Below are positions 55,026-63,436 of a stretch of DNA of 64,000 bases, piece after piece. Every line of letters begins with the position of its first letter. Position 1 is the stretch's first letter. The translations under genes were made by a program, and so were the position numbers. Source of the stretch: G958295645 sp965242735 (lineage in GTDB: Bacteria; Gemmatimonadota; Gemmatimonadetes; Longimicrobiales; Gaopeijiaceae); assembly GCA_965242735.1 (NCBI GenBank), contig OZ251497.1, positions 3,162,001 through 3,226,000 on the forward strand. Direction: 5' to 3'. The notes below the pieces were generated by a model that did no database searches, was not told the DNA's origin, and worked only from the letters and a program-made list of their open reading frames with translations.

Positions 55026-58000
55026 TCACCGGGCGAAGGGGCCGAATTCCTGAGCCAGCGCGGCCAGGCCGAGTTCCTGCGCTCGAGCTTGGGCGGCGAC
55101 GGCGAGCGCTCGGCGCGGCGCGCCCGCGCGGCGGGACAGGCGGACCAGCTCCAGGGCGACGCGCAGCCACGGGAGACCACGTTGCTCGCCTAGCTCCTCG
55201 AGTCCGCGCTCGAGCAGGGAAACCGCTTCGGGCACGCGCTGAGCCCGCGCGCGAAGGCGCGCATGCAAGAGGAACAGGCCAAGCGGCGGCGTAGCGGCGG
55301 AAACGGGAGGATGGCGCGCCGCCAGCTCGGCTGCGCGGCCCGCCTTGCCCAGTTGGAGAAGCAGGTCGCCTTCCGCGCTCGCCACCGCGCGCTCGCAACG
55401 TCCCTCAGCAGGCTGGCCGTCAGCCAGAACGCGCAATTCGGCGACGGCCTCGCCGGTCTTGGCCAGGTCGCAGCGGGCCAGCGCGAGCCCGGCCTCGGCG
55501 AGCAGCCGGCGGCGCTCGAACGGAGGACAATGGGCGGGCGGCGCCATGAGAGCGCGGGCCTCGCTCAGGGCAGTCTCGCCGGCACGGTGGTCGCCGGAAC
55601 GAATCTTCCATTCGGCGAGTTCCAGGGCCAAGGCGGCTCGCGACCGCAGATCGCCCGACTCGGCCGCCAGGGCCTTCGCCTGCGTAACCGCCCGCCGGCC
55701 TTCCGGGGTCTCCAGCAAGCTCGATGCGGCCAGCGTCGCCACGCCGCGCGTCGTCAGAAGGAGACGGTCCGGTTCTCGACTCGACTGCGCCAGGCTCAAG
55801 GCTTCGCGGCCCGCCTGCAACGGGTCGCCAGGCCGGCCGTGCGGGCCTCCGGCGGCCAGCGTCGCGAGACACCGGCGCCGGGCACGCTCGCTCCGCAGCC
55901 TCCGCGCCAGCGCAACGCAGCGGTCCAGCAGCTTCCCGGCGGCCATGCCGTCGTCGCGACCGGCGAGAACCGTCAATTGCGCGTCCAGAACCCGGACGAG
56001 AAGATGTTCGCGACCGTCCCGGAGGGCGCCCGCCTCGATGCTTCGCAACGCCTTCAAGGCGGCGTCCGCCGAGAGCAAGCCGAGTTCGCGGCGGGCCCGC
56101 GTGACCAGCAGCTGCACTTCCAGGACCTCGCCGGAAGCGGCTTCCGCGGGCTGGCCGACCTCGCCCGCGGCCTCCTCGTGCCGCTGGGGCGGCGGAGCCG
56201 CCTGGCCGGGGCCAGCCGCTCGGTCGGGCCCATCGCCTTGGGCCGGCCCATCCGCTCGACCAGCCCCGCGCAGGGCCTCCTCGTCCCGCTGGAGCGGCGG
56301 AGCCGTCTGGGCAGGCCCATCCGCTCGGGCGGGCCCATCCGCTTGACCCGCCTCGCGCAGGGCCTCCTGGCCAAGCTCCAACGCTCGGCGCGTGCGCAGG
56401 GCGGCCCAGTGTTCGCCAGCGAGCCGCGCCGAGAGCGCTTGCCGCTCGGGTCCGTCGCTGGCGTCGCGCGCGACGAAGAGCAGGGACAAACGCGCGGCGA
56501 CGTCGGTCGCCGGGGCCGCCTGGACCGCCAGCAGGGCGTGCTTGCGGGCCCCGGCCCGGTCGCCCGCCAAGTGCAGGTGACGCGCCACGCGGTCCCGCCG
56601 GATCGCGCCCGGGGGTCCCGACAGCAACAGCTCGGCCGCCACGCCGTGCGCAAGGACCCGTCTCGCCGCGGTCGTCGCTTCGTAGACGGCCTGGCGGACG
56701 ATGCCGTGACGAAACGAGACGCGAAGGTCCGCGCGTTGGCCGCCGAGCTCGAGCAACCCCGCTTCTTCGAGGCATTCGACGGCCTCGACGCCCTCGCCGA
56801 GGGAACAGTCCGCCAACCGGGCGACCTGACCAGGACTCGCGGGCTCCGCGAACGCCGCCAGTCCCGCCGCGACCTTGCGACCGACCTCTCCCGCCGCGTC
56901 CAGCCGATCGTGCGCGAAGCGCCGCACCGCCGGTGGCGCCCGCAACCGCGCGCCTTCCTCGCCTGCCTCCCCCTCGCATCCTTCGACGCCGGGCCGGCGC
57001 GCCAGTTCAATCAGAAAGCGCGGGTTTCCCCCTGCGAGCCGGACGGCCGCAGCCACCCGCGCAGTCTCCGCCGACCGACCCGCTTCGCCTTCCCGGTTCG
57101 CGCCGCGAGCGGTGCGCCGGGCAGCCGCGGCCACCCGCCGCGAAGCTTGCTCGTCCAGCCCCGGAAGACGAATTCGCGTCGCGCGGGCCGCCGCTTCGAG
57201 GGAACGCAGGCAACGAACCGCGGCCGATCCACGGCGAAGCGCTTCCTCCCTGTACGTCAGCAGCAAGCCGACCGGCGCGGCTCGCGTCTCGCAAATCGAT
57301 CGCAGAATCAGCGCGGACTCCTCGTCGGCCCAATGGAAGTCGTCGACGAACAGCAAGACGCGCCGCGATTGCGCCAGGGCATGGAACCAGCGCCGAATGC
57401 CTTCGACGGCTTCCCGCGCAGCCACGCCGGCCATCGTCCGAGCCGATCCGGGCGTCCGCTCGGCCCCGGACGGCAAGCTCTCCGTCGAGAACGGAAGGCG
57501 CGGCAGCTCGCCTCGCGCAACGGCCTCGACGATCCAGGGCTCGCCGAGCGCGGCCGCGAGCGTGCTCAGCCTCATCTGCCGGTCCGCCTCTTCGGGCCGC
57601 GCCCGAACCACGCCCACGCCCAGGACGCCCGCGCCCAAGACCGCCACCTCGGCCAAGCGCGTCTTGCCGATCCCCGATTCGCCGCTGATCGTCGCGATGC
57701 CGCCGCCGGCGCCGTAGAGCGCGCGATTGAGGCGCCTCAGCGCATCGTCGCGTCCCCGAAACGGCACGTCCTCCGGCGTTCCGGCGTCCCTCGGCGCAGG
57801 ACCGTCCGGCGCACCCCGGCGCGCGTCGCCGCGTTCGCCGGACGGGGTTCCTCGCTCCGGCCAGAACTCGCCCGTCCCTCGACTGGACTCCGCCCTGGCC
57901 GCGCGACCGGACAGGCCGTCCCGGCGGCCGCCCGCAACTGCGGTTCCCCGCGCCTGCACGGAACGGAGCAAGCGGCGCGTTTCCGGGTGCGGAGACCAGT

Positions 58001-58661
58001 CCCGCGTCTGGTCGGCGAAGGCCCGGTAGACGGCCTCGGCTTCGCGCACGCGGCCGCCCATCGCCTGAGCCCGCATGACCCTGCGGAGCATCAGCTCGTC
58101 CTGCGGATCGATTCGGAGCAACACCTGGGACGCGCGCCGAGCCGCCGCCCAGTCCTGCGCCGCCTCGGCCGCGTGCCAGCCGGCCAAGCTCGCCGACCGC
58201 AGGCGAGTTCGCACGCCCACGCGCCGGCGCTCGATCCAGTCGGCCAGCGCCTCTTCCTTCCATCGCGGAAACGCCGGCAGAAACCCGCGCTCCAAGAGAT
58301 CGCACGCCGCCGCGAATCGTTGCTTGGCCAGCATTTCCCAGAACGCCGCGAGATCGCATGCGACCACGTCCCACCGGACGCGGACGAACTCGCCCTCCGT
58401 GGCGAGCACGCGAGCGCCGCAACGCTGGTTGGTCTGATAGACGAGCTGGCTGGCGCGATGCCGCACGGCCCGGCTGTTGGCTTCGCCCCAGAGCACGCGC
58501 TGCACGAGCGTCTTCGGCACGCGCGTCCGGCCGTCTCCCAATCCCACCGACAGCAGTCCCGACTGGGCCGGCGAGATCGCGACGCGCCGGCCGTTTCTCC
58601 ACAGCGCCGGGCCTCCAAAGAATTCGAACCCCAGTCCCTGTCCGCGCGCGGCCCCCGCCAC
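55026..58661 (-). CDS. SARP/BTAD-type transcriptional regulator with AAA ATPase
   Basis: The 1,211-residue protein starts at a GTG. Residues 1-100 form a winged-helix DNA-binding domain (FEFFGGPALWRNGRRVAISP, VQRVLWGEANSRAVRHRASQ), and residues 100-240 are BTAD-like helical repeats (WHAAEAAQDWAAARRASQVL). An AAA/STAND ATPase follows at about 300-470, with Walker A in GGGIATISGESGIGKTRLAE and Walker B in RRVLLFVDDFHWADEESALI. The last 600 residues are TPR-like helices. Proteins of this plan activate transcription on sensing a signal. Residues near 760-830 contain two or three copies of a Pro/Ala/Asp-rich repeat (QADGPARADGPAQTAPPLQR). It starts 15 bases after the AraC-type gene. Confidence 0.85.
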   Translation of the reverse strand: MAGAARGQGLGFEFFGGPALWRNGRRVAISPAQSGLLSVGLGDGRTRVPKTLVQRVLWGEANSRAVRHRASQLVYQTNQRCGARVLATEGEFVRVRWDVVACDLAAFWEMLAKQRFAAACDLLERGFLPAFPRWKEEALADWIERRRVGVRTRLRSASLAGWHAAEAAQDWAAARRASQVLLRIDPQDELMLRRVMRAQAMGGRVREAEAVYRAFADQTRDWSPHPETRRLLRSVQARGTAVAGGRRDGLSGRAARAESSRGTGEFWPERGTPSGERGDARRGAPDGPAPRDAGTPEDVPFRGRDDALRRLNRALYGAGGGIATISGESGIGKTRLAEVAVLGAGVLGVGVVRARPEEADRQMRLSTLAAALGEPWIVEAVARGELPRLPFSTESLPSGAERTPGSARTMAGVAAREAVEGIRRWFHALAQSRRVLLFVDDFHWADEESALILRSICETRAAPVGLLLTYREEALRRGSAAVRCLRSLEAAARATRIRLPGLDEQASRRVAAAARRTARGANREGEAGRSAETARVAAAVRLAGGNPRFLIELARRPGVEGCEGEAGEEGARLRAPPAVRRFAHDRLDAAGEVGRKVAAGLAAFAEPASPGQVARLADCSLGEGVEAVECLEEAGLLELGGQRADLRVSFRHGIVRQAVYEATTAARRVLAHGVAAELLLSGPPGAIRRDRVARHLHLAGDRAGARKHALLAVQAAPATDVAARLSLLFVARDASDGPERQALSARLAGEHWAALRTRRALELGQEALREAGQADGPARADGPAQTAPPLQRDEEALRGAGRADGPAQGDGPDRAAGPGQAAPPPQRHEEAAGEVGQPAEAASGEVLEVQLLVTRARRELGLLSADAALKALRSIEAGALRDGREHLLVRVLDAQLTVLAGRDDGMAAGKLLDRCVALARRLRSERARRRCLATLAAGGPHGRPGDPLQAGREALSLAQSSREPDRLLLTTRGVATLAASSLLETPEGRRAVTQAKALAAESGDLRSRAALALELAEWKIRSGDHRAGETALSEARALMAPPAHCPPFERRRLLAEAGLALARCDLAKTGEAVAELRVLADGQPAEGRCERAVASAEGDLLLQLGKAGRAAELAARHPPVSAATPPLGLFLLHARLRARAQRVPEAVSLLERGLEELGEQRGLPWLRVALELVRLSRRAGAPRRALAVAAQARAQELGLAALAQEFGPFAR

Positions 58662-58676
58662 CTGCGGCGACAGCGG

Positions 58677-59420
58677 TCAGAAGGACACGGCTGAACGCAC
58701 GGCGGAGCCGGCCTCGGCAGCCGGCTCGCGAAGAGGGGAAGCGATGGACGGTCGCGCCTCGGCCACGCCGTCCGGCAGGTTTCCGCGCACGGCCTCGCGG
58801 GCCAGCCAGCTCTCGAACACCCACTCCCAGCCCACCTTTTCGCGGACCTCGAGCGGGCGCAGGCCGCACAGCCGCTGCATCTGGTTGCTCAGGGAGAAGC
58901 CGTCGCGATAGCCCAGCGAGCACGCCACCTGGAAGAGAGTGGCGCTGGAGTTCTGCAGCCGCATGGTGGCGCGCAGCACGCGGGAGACGTGCAGCCAGTG
59001 CGAGGGCACCGGCAACCGGTGCTTCAGGAACCGCCGGCCGATGGCCCGCCGCGACATGTAGAGGCTCGTGGCGAGCCCGCCGATGGTCTGGGCGCGGTCG
59101 CTGAGCTCGACGATCCGCCGAATGATGCTCCGGACGACCGGGTCCAAGCTGAATCCGCGCCAGTCGAGGTATTCCGTGACGCTCGACGGCAAGGACGAAG
59201 GAGGCCGCCGCACCATCTTCGCGATCTCGGTCGGCCGGGGCGAGTCGTGGAACGGCAGCACGGCCTGCGGTCGATTCTGTTCTATGGCGCGAAGCACGGG
59301 CGTGATCGAGAGTCGCCTGTCTCCGTCGGGCAGGATCATCACCAGCGCCACCCCCGCAGCCCTCCGGGCCACGAGAAAATCCACGTCCTCCCACCCCTCG
59401 GCACCCAAGTGCCAAGTCAT
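58677..59420 (-). CDS. AraC-family transcriptional regulator
   Basis: The ATG at 59420 follows a GAGGGGGG stretch at fair spacing and gives 247 residues; in-frame starts at 59471 and 59534 are possible. The N-terminal part is unrecognised, with DVDFLVARRAAGVALVMILP. The C-terminal AraC double HTH is clear: TIGGLATSLYMSRRAIGRRF, then HVSRVLRATMRLQNSSATLF, QVACSLGYRDGFSLSNQMQR and CGLRPLEVREKV. It is a DNA-binding regulator whose ligand is unknown. It is followed by the SARP/AAA regulator gene, so the two probably form one regulatory operon. Confidence 0.85.
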   Translation of the reverse strand: MTWHLGAEGWEDVDFLVARRAAGVALVMILPDGDRRLSITPVLRAIEQNRPQAVLPFHDSPRPTEIAKMVRRPPSSLPSSVTEYLDWRGFSLDPVVRSIIRRIVELSDRAQTIGGLATSLYMSRRAIGRRFLKHRLPVPSHWLHVSRVLRATMRLQNSSATLFQVACSLGYRDGFSLSNQMQRLCGLRPLEVREKVGWEWVFESWLAREAVRGNLPDGVAEARPSIASPLREPAAEAGSAVRSAVSF

Positions 59421-59873
59421 CACCCATCCCCCCTCGCGTGGTTGCTCCGGATCGTCCACGTTGACGGGCATTAGATGGCGATAGGGCGGCCCCAAGAGGG
59501 CGACGGCAGGTTGGCAGGCGGGAGACGGAGGCATGAGTTCCCCTGGGGCTCGGGTCTTGACGGAGCACCAAGGCTATTCGGCGGCTGTCATCGTTTCGTC
59601 ATTGCGGCGCGGCTGGGCCGGACCAGGCGGTACGCGGCCGGCGGCCTCTCGTCCTCGTCGTTGCGGCGCGACGGATCGCGCGGGCTGCGCCTTCCGGGCG
59701 CGAGACGGGCGGGAGCGCCGTGAACTTCTCGGGCAAGGACGCGGGAACGTCGCCGCGGGGGGTCGCCGACTCGGCCCATGACGGGGCGGAAGCGCGCCGG
59801 ACTTCTCTGTTGCGCCGCGTGCGCCGGGCGGACGGGGGCTTGCTGGCTCGCCCCGATTTGAAGAGGTTTGGGA
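59421..59873. other. Divergent intergenic region without visible gene
   Basis: This spacer separates the AraC-type gene (left) from a membrane protein gene (right). The block cattgcggcgcgg recurs in variant form about 60 bases apart (59595 and 59658). No gene or clear promoter is recognised; AAGAGG at 59861-59866 serves the next start. Confidence 0.45.
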
Positions 59874-61490
59874 ATGCCGATGTCCGCGACAGCTGTGGCC
59901 GAACGCGAAACCAGCCTGGGAAAGGCGTTGCGCCGGATGGGCGGGCGCGCCACGCTGGGCGACGTCGTGGCGGCGACGGGAATGCCCGCCGACGAGGCGG
60001 AATCGGCCCTCAAGACCTTGCTGGAGAGGTGCCGGGGCCATCTCGACGTGGCCGACTCGGGCGAGTTGCTCTACAGGTTCGACCCGCGGCTCGTCGCTCG
60101 AGACGCCGAGTCCTTCGGCGTCCGGTTCAGAAGGGCGGCGTGGTCGGCGTTCAAGACCGGCTTCAAGATCTGGACGGCGGCCATGCTCGTCGTCTACTTC
60201 GTCGTCTTCGTCGTGCTCGTGATCGCCGCCATGACCGCCGGCAAGAGTTCCGACCGGGACGGCGGCTTCGGCGGACGGCGCGGGGGCGGCTTCGGACTCG
60301 GCGACCTGTTCCTGATGCACTGGCTGCTCGGCGGCAGCGGCTGGCGCAGAGGCGGCCTCTACTACGGCCACGAACACGCCCGGCGCCTGCCCAAGGAGGC
60401 GCGCCCTCCGTTCTACAAGAAGGTCTTCGCCTTCGTCTTCGGCCCCGAGGAACCCCGGCCGACGCAACAGCAGCGCGACAGGAGCGTGGTGCGGCTGATT
60501 CGGGCGCGCCGGGGCGTGCTGACCACTTCCGAGCTGGTGGAGCACGCGGGGCTGCCGATGCCCGAGGCCGAAGAGGAGATGGGCCGCCTGACGGGCGCGT
60601 ACGGAGGCGATCCGCGCGTTTCGCCGAAGGGCGAGGTCGTCTACGCCTTTCCGGACCTGATGAAGAGCGCCCACGGCCGCGTGAAGGACCGCGAGCCGGC
60701 TCCGGCGTGGCTGCGCCTCGAGAAGCCCAAGAAGCTGACGGGCAACAGCAGCGGATCGAATCTGGCGATCGGAGGCATGAACGCCTTCAACTTGGCGGCC
60801 GGATTCGCGATCGGGCTGTCACCGGCGCTGGGGATCGGGGCAGTCGAGGCGCTGGCGCTCGCTCCTGGCGTGGTGCTGGGTCTCGGCGTGGTGCCCGTGG
60901 CGTTCAGCAGCTTGTTCTTTGCCATTCCCGCCTGTCGGGCGGTGGGGCTGCGGCGCCGCAACGCGAACCGGCTGAGGCGCAACGCCCGGCGCGTGCTCGT
61001 CGGCCTGGTGTGCGAGAAGAGCTTGCGGTCGGTGCAGTGGGTCTCGGTGCGAGAAGCGGTTGGCCGGGTGCTTCGGCAGATGGACGGCTCGGGCGCCGAC
61101 GCCAAGCTGGTGGCCGGCGAGCTGGAGACGCTGGCGTCCGAGTTCGGCGCGGAGGTCGAGGCGGACGACGACGGCTATCGCTACCGCTTTCCGTCGTTGC
61201 GGGCCGCCTTCGCCGAGGCGGAGCTGGTTCGCCGGGGGATCAAGCTGGAGGACTGGAAGCCCGGCGAGATCGTGTACTCGACGTCCGATTCGGGCGAGGA
61301 AGCCGCCCGCAGGGACGCCGCCGCGTTCGACCGCGAGCTGGCGAGCAAGGAGCTCGACCTGTCGCGCTACCTGCCGTCGACGAGCCGGATCGGCTACCGG
61401 GACGACTTCGAGATCGTGCTGGACGACGCGCCGGTCAGGAACCGTCGGGGGCGTCGCCCGCCGGACCGCTTCCGCTCAAGGCGCGGATGA
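59874..61490 (+). CDS. Conserved membrane protein of unknown function
   Basis: The ATG at 59874, after AAGAGG at 59861-59866, gives 538 residues. An N-terminal winged-helix-like part (GKALRRMGGRATLGDVVAAT) is followed by a membrane helix (MLVVYFVVFVVLVIAAMTAG) and a Gly-rich loop (GGFGGRRGGGFGLGDLFLMH). A second helical repeat, RLIRARRGVLTTSELVEHAG, has a similar layout to the first, and two more hydrophobic segments follow near 300-345 (LALAPGVVLGLGVVPVAFSS). A third wHTH-like repeat is near 385-430. No function is known. It resembles a membrane-anchored protein with repeated wHTH-like domains. Its 3' end overlaps the convergent DsbA-like gene by 56 bases. Confidence 0.75.
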   Translation: MPMSATAVAERETSLGKALRRMGGRATLGDVVAATGMPADEAESALKTLLERCRGHLDVADSGELLYRFDPRLVARDAESFGVRFRRAAWSAFKTGFKIWTAAMLVVYFVVFVVLVIAAMTAGKSSDRDGGFGGRRGGGFGLGDLFLMHWLLGGSGWRRGGLYYGHEHARRLPKEARPPFYKKVFAFVFGPEEPRPTQQQRDRSVVRLIRARRGVLTTSELVEHAGLPMPEAEEEMGRLTGAYGGDPRVSPKGEVVYAFPDLMKSAHGRVKDREPAPAWLRLEKPKKLTGNSSGSNLAIGGMNAFNLAAGFAIGLSPALGIGAVEALALAPGVVLGLGVVPVAFSSLFFAIPACRAVGLRRRNANRLRRNARRVLVGLVCEKSLRSVQWVSVREAVGRVLRQMDGSGADAKLVAGELETLASEFGAEVEADDDGYRYRFPSLRAAFAEAELVRRGIKLEDWKPGEIVYSTSDSGEEAARRDAAAFDRELASKELDLSRYLPSTSRIGYRDDFEIVLDDAPVRNRRGRRPPDRFRSRRG

Positions 61491-62253
61491 CGTCGCGCCA
61501 GAATTCCACCGGCTGAGCGCCCATCAGCGGTTGCCCGTTGACCAGAAAGAACGGCGTGCCGGTGACGCCCAGCCGCGCGGCGATGGCCTGGGCGCTCTGC
61601 ACGCGCTCTCGCGGACGGGCCTCGGCCACGCACGTCCGAAACTCCGCCGCGTCGGCCCCCGCCTCGCGGGCGATCTCCTCGAAGTCCGGGGAGGCGTCGA
61701 GCAGCCGGGCCCATTGCCGCTGGCGTTCGTAGAGCGTCTTGCTGACTTCCTCGAAGACGCCCTGCTCCCCCGCGCACTCGGCCGCGTAGGCCGCGGGCAG
61801 GCCGTTGCGAAACATGCCGCTGGCGTACGTCACGTACTTCCACCGGACGGTCCCCGAGTCGATGAACTCCCGCAGCAGGGGGAACGTCTCGAGGTGGAAG
61901 CGCCGGCAATAGCTGCACCCGTAGTCGCTGAACTCCACGACCTGGATCGGTGCGCCGGCCTCGCCGAAGTCGAATCCCAGTTCCTCGAGGGCGAGTTCCT
62001 GCGTGGCCTTCTCGGCATGCGCTCCCGGGCCCCCGCAGGCCGCCGGAGCGAGGCAGGCGAGACCGAACGCGAGGACGACGGCCGGGCGCCCGCACGGCGA
62101 CGGCGACGGACTCGGGGTCTTGGTGCGCGGACCGAAGATCCGTGCTGTCGATCCGGGGCCGTCCGTCGACCCCGAGGTCTTGGCGCGCGGGCCGAAGACG
62201 CCGCGCCGGCTCGCGTGGCGGTCCCGGACGGACGACGACGGGCTGGCGGTCAT
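61435..62253 (-). CDS. DsbA-family thioredoxin-like lipoprotein
   Basis: From the ATG at 62253 the product is 272 residues. A polar 60-residue leader precedes a lipoprotein-like signal (VVLAFGLACLAPAACGGPGA, lipobox PAAC). The thioredoxin domain follows with GAPIQVVEFSDYGCSYCRRF (CSYC active site), an inserted helical lid, and the cis-Pro loop GVTGTPFFLVNGQPL. It is a periplasmic disulfide oxidoreductase of the DsbA/SoxW type. The leader contains a 60-base duplication (GVFGPRAKTS and IFGPRTKTPS), so the true start could be downstream. It overlaps the end of the membrane-protein gene. Confidence 0.88.
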   Translation of the reverse strand: MTASPSSSVRDRHASRRGVFGPRAKTSGSTDGPGSTARIFGPRTKTPSPSPSPCGRPAVVLAFGLACLAPAACGGPGAHAEKATQELALEELGFDFGEAGAPIQVVEFSDYGCSYCRRFHLETFPLLREFIDSGTVRWKYVTYASGMFRNGLPAAYAAECAGEQGVFEEVSKTLYERQRQWARLLDASPDFEEIAREAGADAAEFRTCVAEARPRERVQSAQAIAARLGVTGTPFFLVNGQPLMGAQPVEFWRDVIRALSGSGPAGDAPDGS

Positions 62254-62376
62254 GGCGTTTCCTTGTCTTCGCTTGGGGTGCGCGGAGGGACCTTCGCGCG
62301 GCGGTTCGCGGACGGCGTCGCGACGGCCCCGGGGCGCGCTCGGCGAGACGGGGCGTCGCGGTCCGCCGCAGTTCCC

Positions 62377-62386
62377 ATTGTACAAT
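62377..62386. promoter_or_regulatory. Palindromic TACAAT element between divergent genes
   Basis: ATTGTACAAT is a 10-base palindrome whose right half, TACAAT (62381-62386), is a good -10 hexamer on the + strand, and it reads the same on the - strand. The + strand GTG start at 62393 is seven bases after it. No good -35 is visible on either side. Confidence 0.5.
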
Positions 62387-62392
62387 AGAAGC

Positions 62393-62815
62393 GTGGCGCG
62401 CGCGTCCTCGGTCGAGGATCGGGACCTGGACGCCCGCCTCGTGTCGCGCTTCGAATGGAGGCTGGTCGCCGACGTCAGTGCGCCGGTGCCTGCCCGCCAC
62501 GTCTTCCCGCCCCACGGAGAGCCCCGGCCCATGCGCTCCAGATCGAAGCTCCTCGCCAGCTTGGAAGGCGTCTATCGCGAGGCGTTCGGCGAAGCCGAGA
62601 AGGCGGGCGACCCGAAGCGGATGGAAGAACTCGACTTCGGCTTTCGGCGCGACCAAGTGATGCTGGAGGTTCTGCTGGACGTGCGCGACGGACTGGAACG
62701 GCTGGACGGGCTCGCGCGGAAGTCGGGGGACGAGGGCGACCGTCCTCGAGAGGAATCGAGCCTGCTCGACAAGGTTCGGACGGCGCGCAGGCTCACCAAG
62801 CTGGTTCCCCGGTAG
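62393..62815 (+). CDS. Small helical protein of unknown function
   Basis: The GTG at 62393 gives 140 residues and could be leaderless because a -10-like TACAAT ends seven bases before it; an ATG at 62531 would give 94. The conserved-looking core is helical and charged: RSRSKLLASLEGVYREAFGE, KRMEELDFGFRRDQVMLEVL and LLDKVRTARRLTKLVPR. No known domain. It is followed 13 bases later by the cobalamin adenosyltransferase gene, so the two may be co-transcribed. Confidence 0.7.
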   Translation: MARASSVEDRDLDARLVSRFEWRLVADVSAPVPARHVFPPHGEPRPMRSRSKLLASLEGVYREAFGEAEKAGDPKRMEELDFGFRRDQVMLEVLLDVRDGLERLDGLARKSGDEGDRPREESSLLDKVRTARRLTKLVPR

Positions 62816-62828
62816 GCGCGGGGACGGC

Positions 62829-63422
62829 GTGAAGCTCTACACGCGCCGCGGCGACGGCGGCGAGACCGGGCTGTTCGGGGGCGCCCGCGTGCCCAAGCAC
62901 GACCCTCGCGTGGAAGCCTGCGGAACCGTGGACGAGCTGAACGCCGTGCTCGGCTGGGCGCGCAACCAAGCGGCCCGCGCGGAAACCCTGTCGCGCTTGC
63001 GCTTGGTGTCCGAAGACCTTTTTGCGATCGGCGCCTCCTTGGCGACGCCGCCGGCGGCGGACCGGAGCCGCCCGCGCTTGCCCGCGCTGCCCGCCGAACG
63101 AATCGGCGCCATGGAGGACTGGATCGACCAAGCCGTTGCGGAGACGGATCCGCTTCGCAATTTTGTGCTCCCCGGCGGTTGCCCGGGCGCCGGCGCGCTT
63201 CACTGGGCCCGCACCGTATGCCGGCGCGCCGAACGGCGGGTCGCGGCGCTGGCCGAGGCGTCTCCCGTGGACGCCGGCGTCCTGAAGTATCTCAACCGCC
63301 TCGCGGACTATCTCTTCGCGGCGGCCCGGCTGGAGAACAAGCATGCGGGAACCGACGACGTGACCTGGCGCCCCGAACGCGACTCCGCGCCGAACGCGCG
63401 GACGCCGGCGGCGGGCCGCTGA
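62829..63422 (+). CDS. Cob(I)yrinic acid a,c-diamide adenosyltransferase, PduO type
   Basis: The 197-residue protein begins KLYTRRGDGGETGLFGGARV, the PduO signature. It then has HDPRVEACGTVDELNAVLGW, the ATP/cobalamin residues in NFVLPGGCPGAGALHWARTV followed by CRRAERR, and the closing LKYLNRLADYLFAAARLENK. It transfers adenosyl from ATP to cob(I)alamin, making the coenzyme B12 form. The start is a GTG. The C-terminal 20 residues are low-complexity. Confidence 0.96.
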   Translation: MKLYTRRGDGGETGLFGGARVPKHDPRVEACGTVDELNAVLGWARNQAARAETLSRLRLVSEDLFAIGASLATPPAADRSRPRLPALPAERIGAMEDWIDQAVAETDPLRNFVLPGGCPGAGALHWARTVCRRAERRVAALAEASPVDAGVLKYLNRLADYLFAAARLENKHAGTDDVTWRPERDSAPNARTPAAGR

Positions 63423-63436
63423 CCGGCGGGACGACC

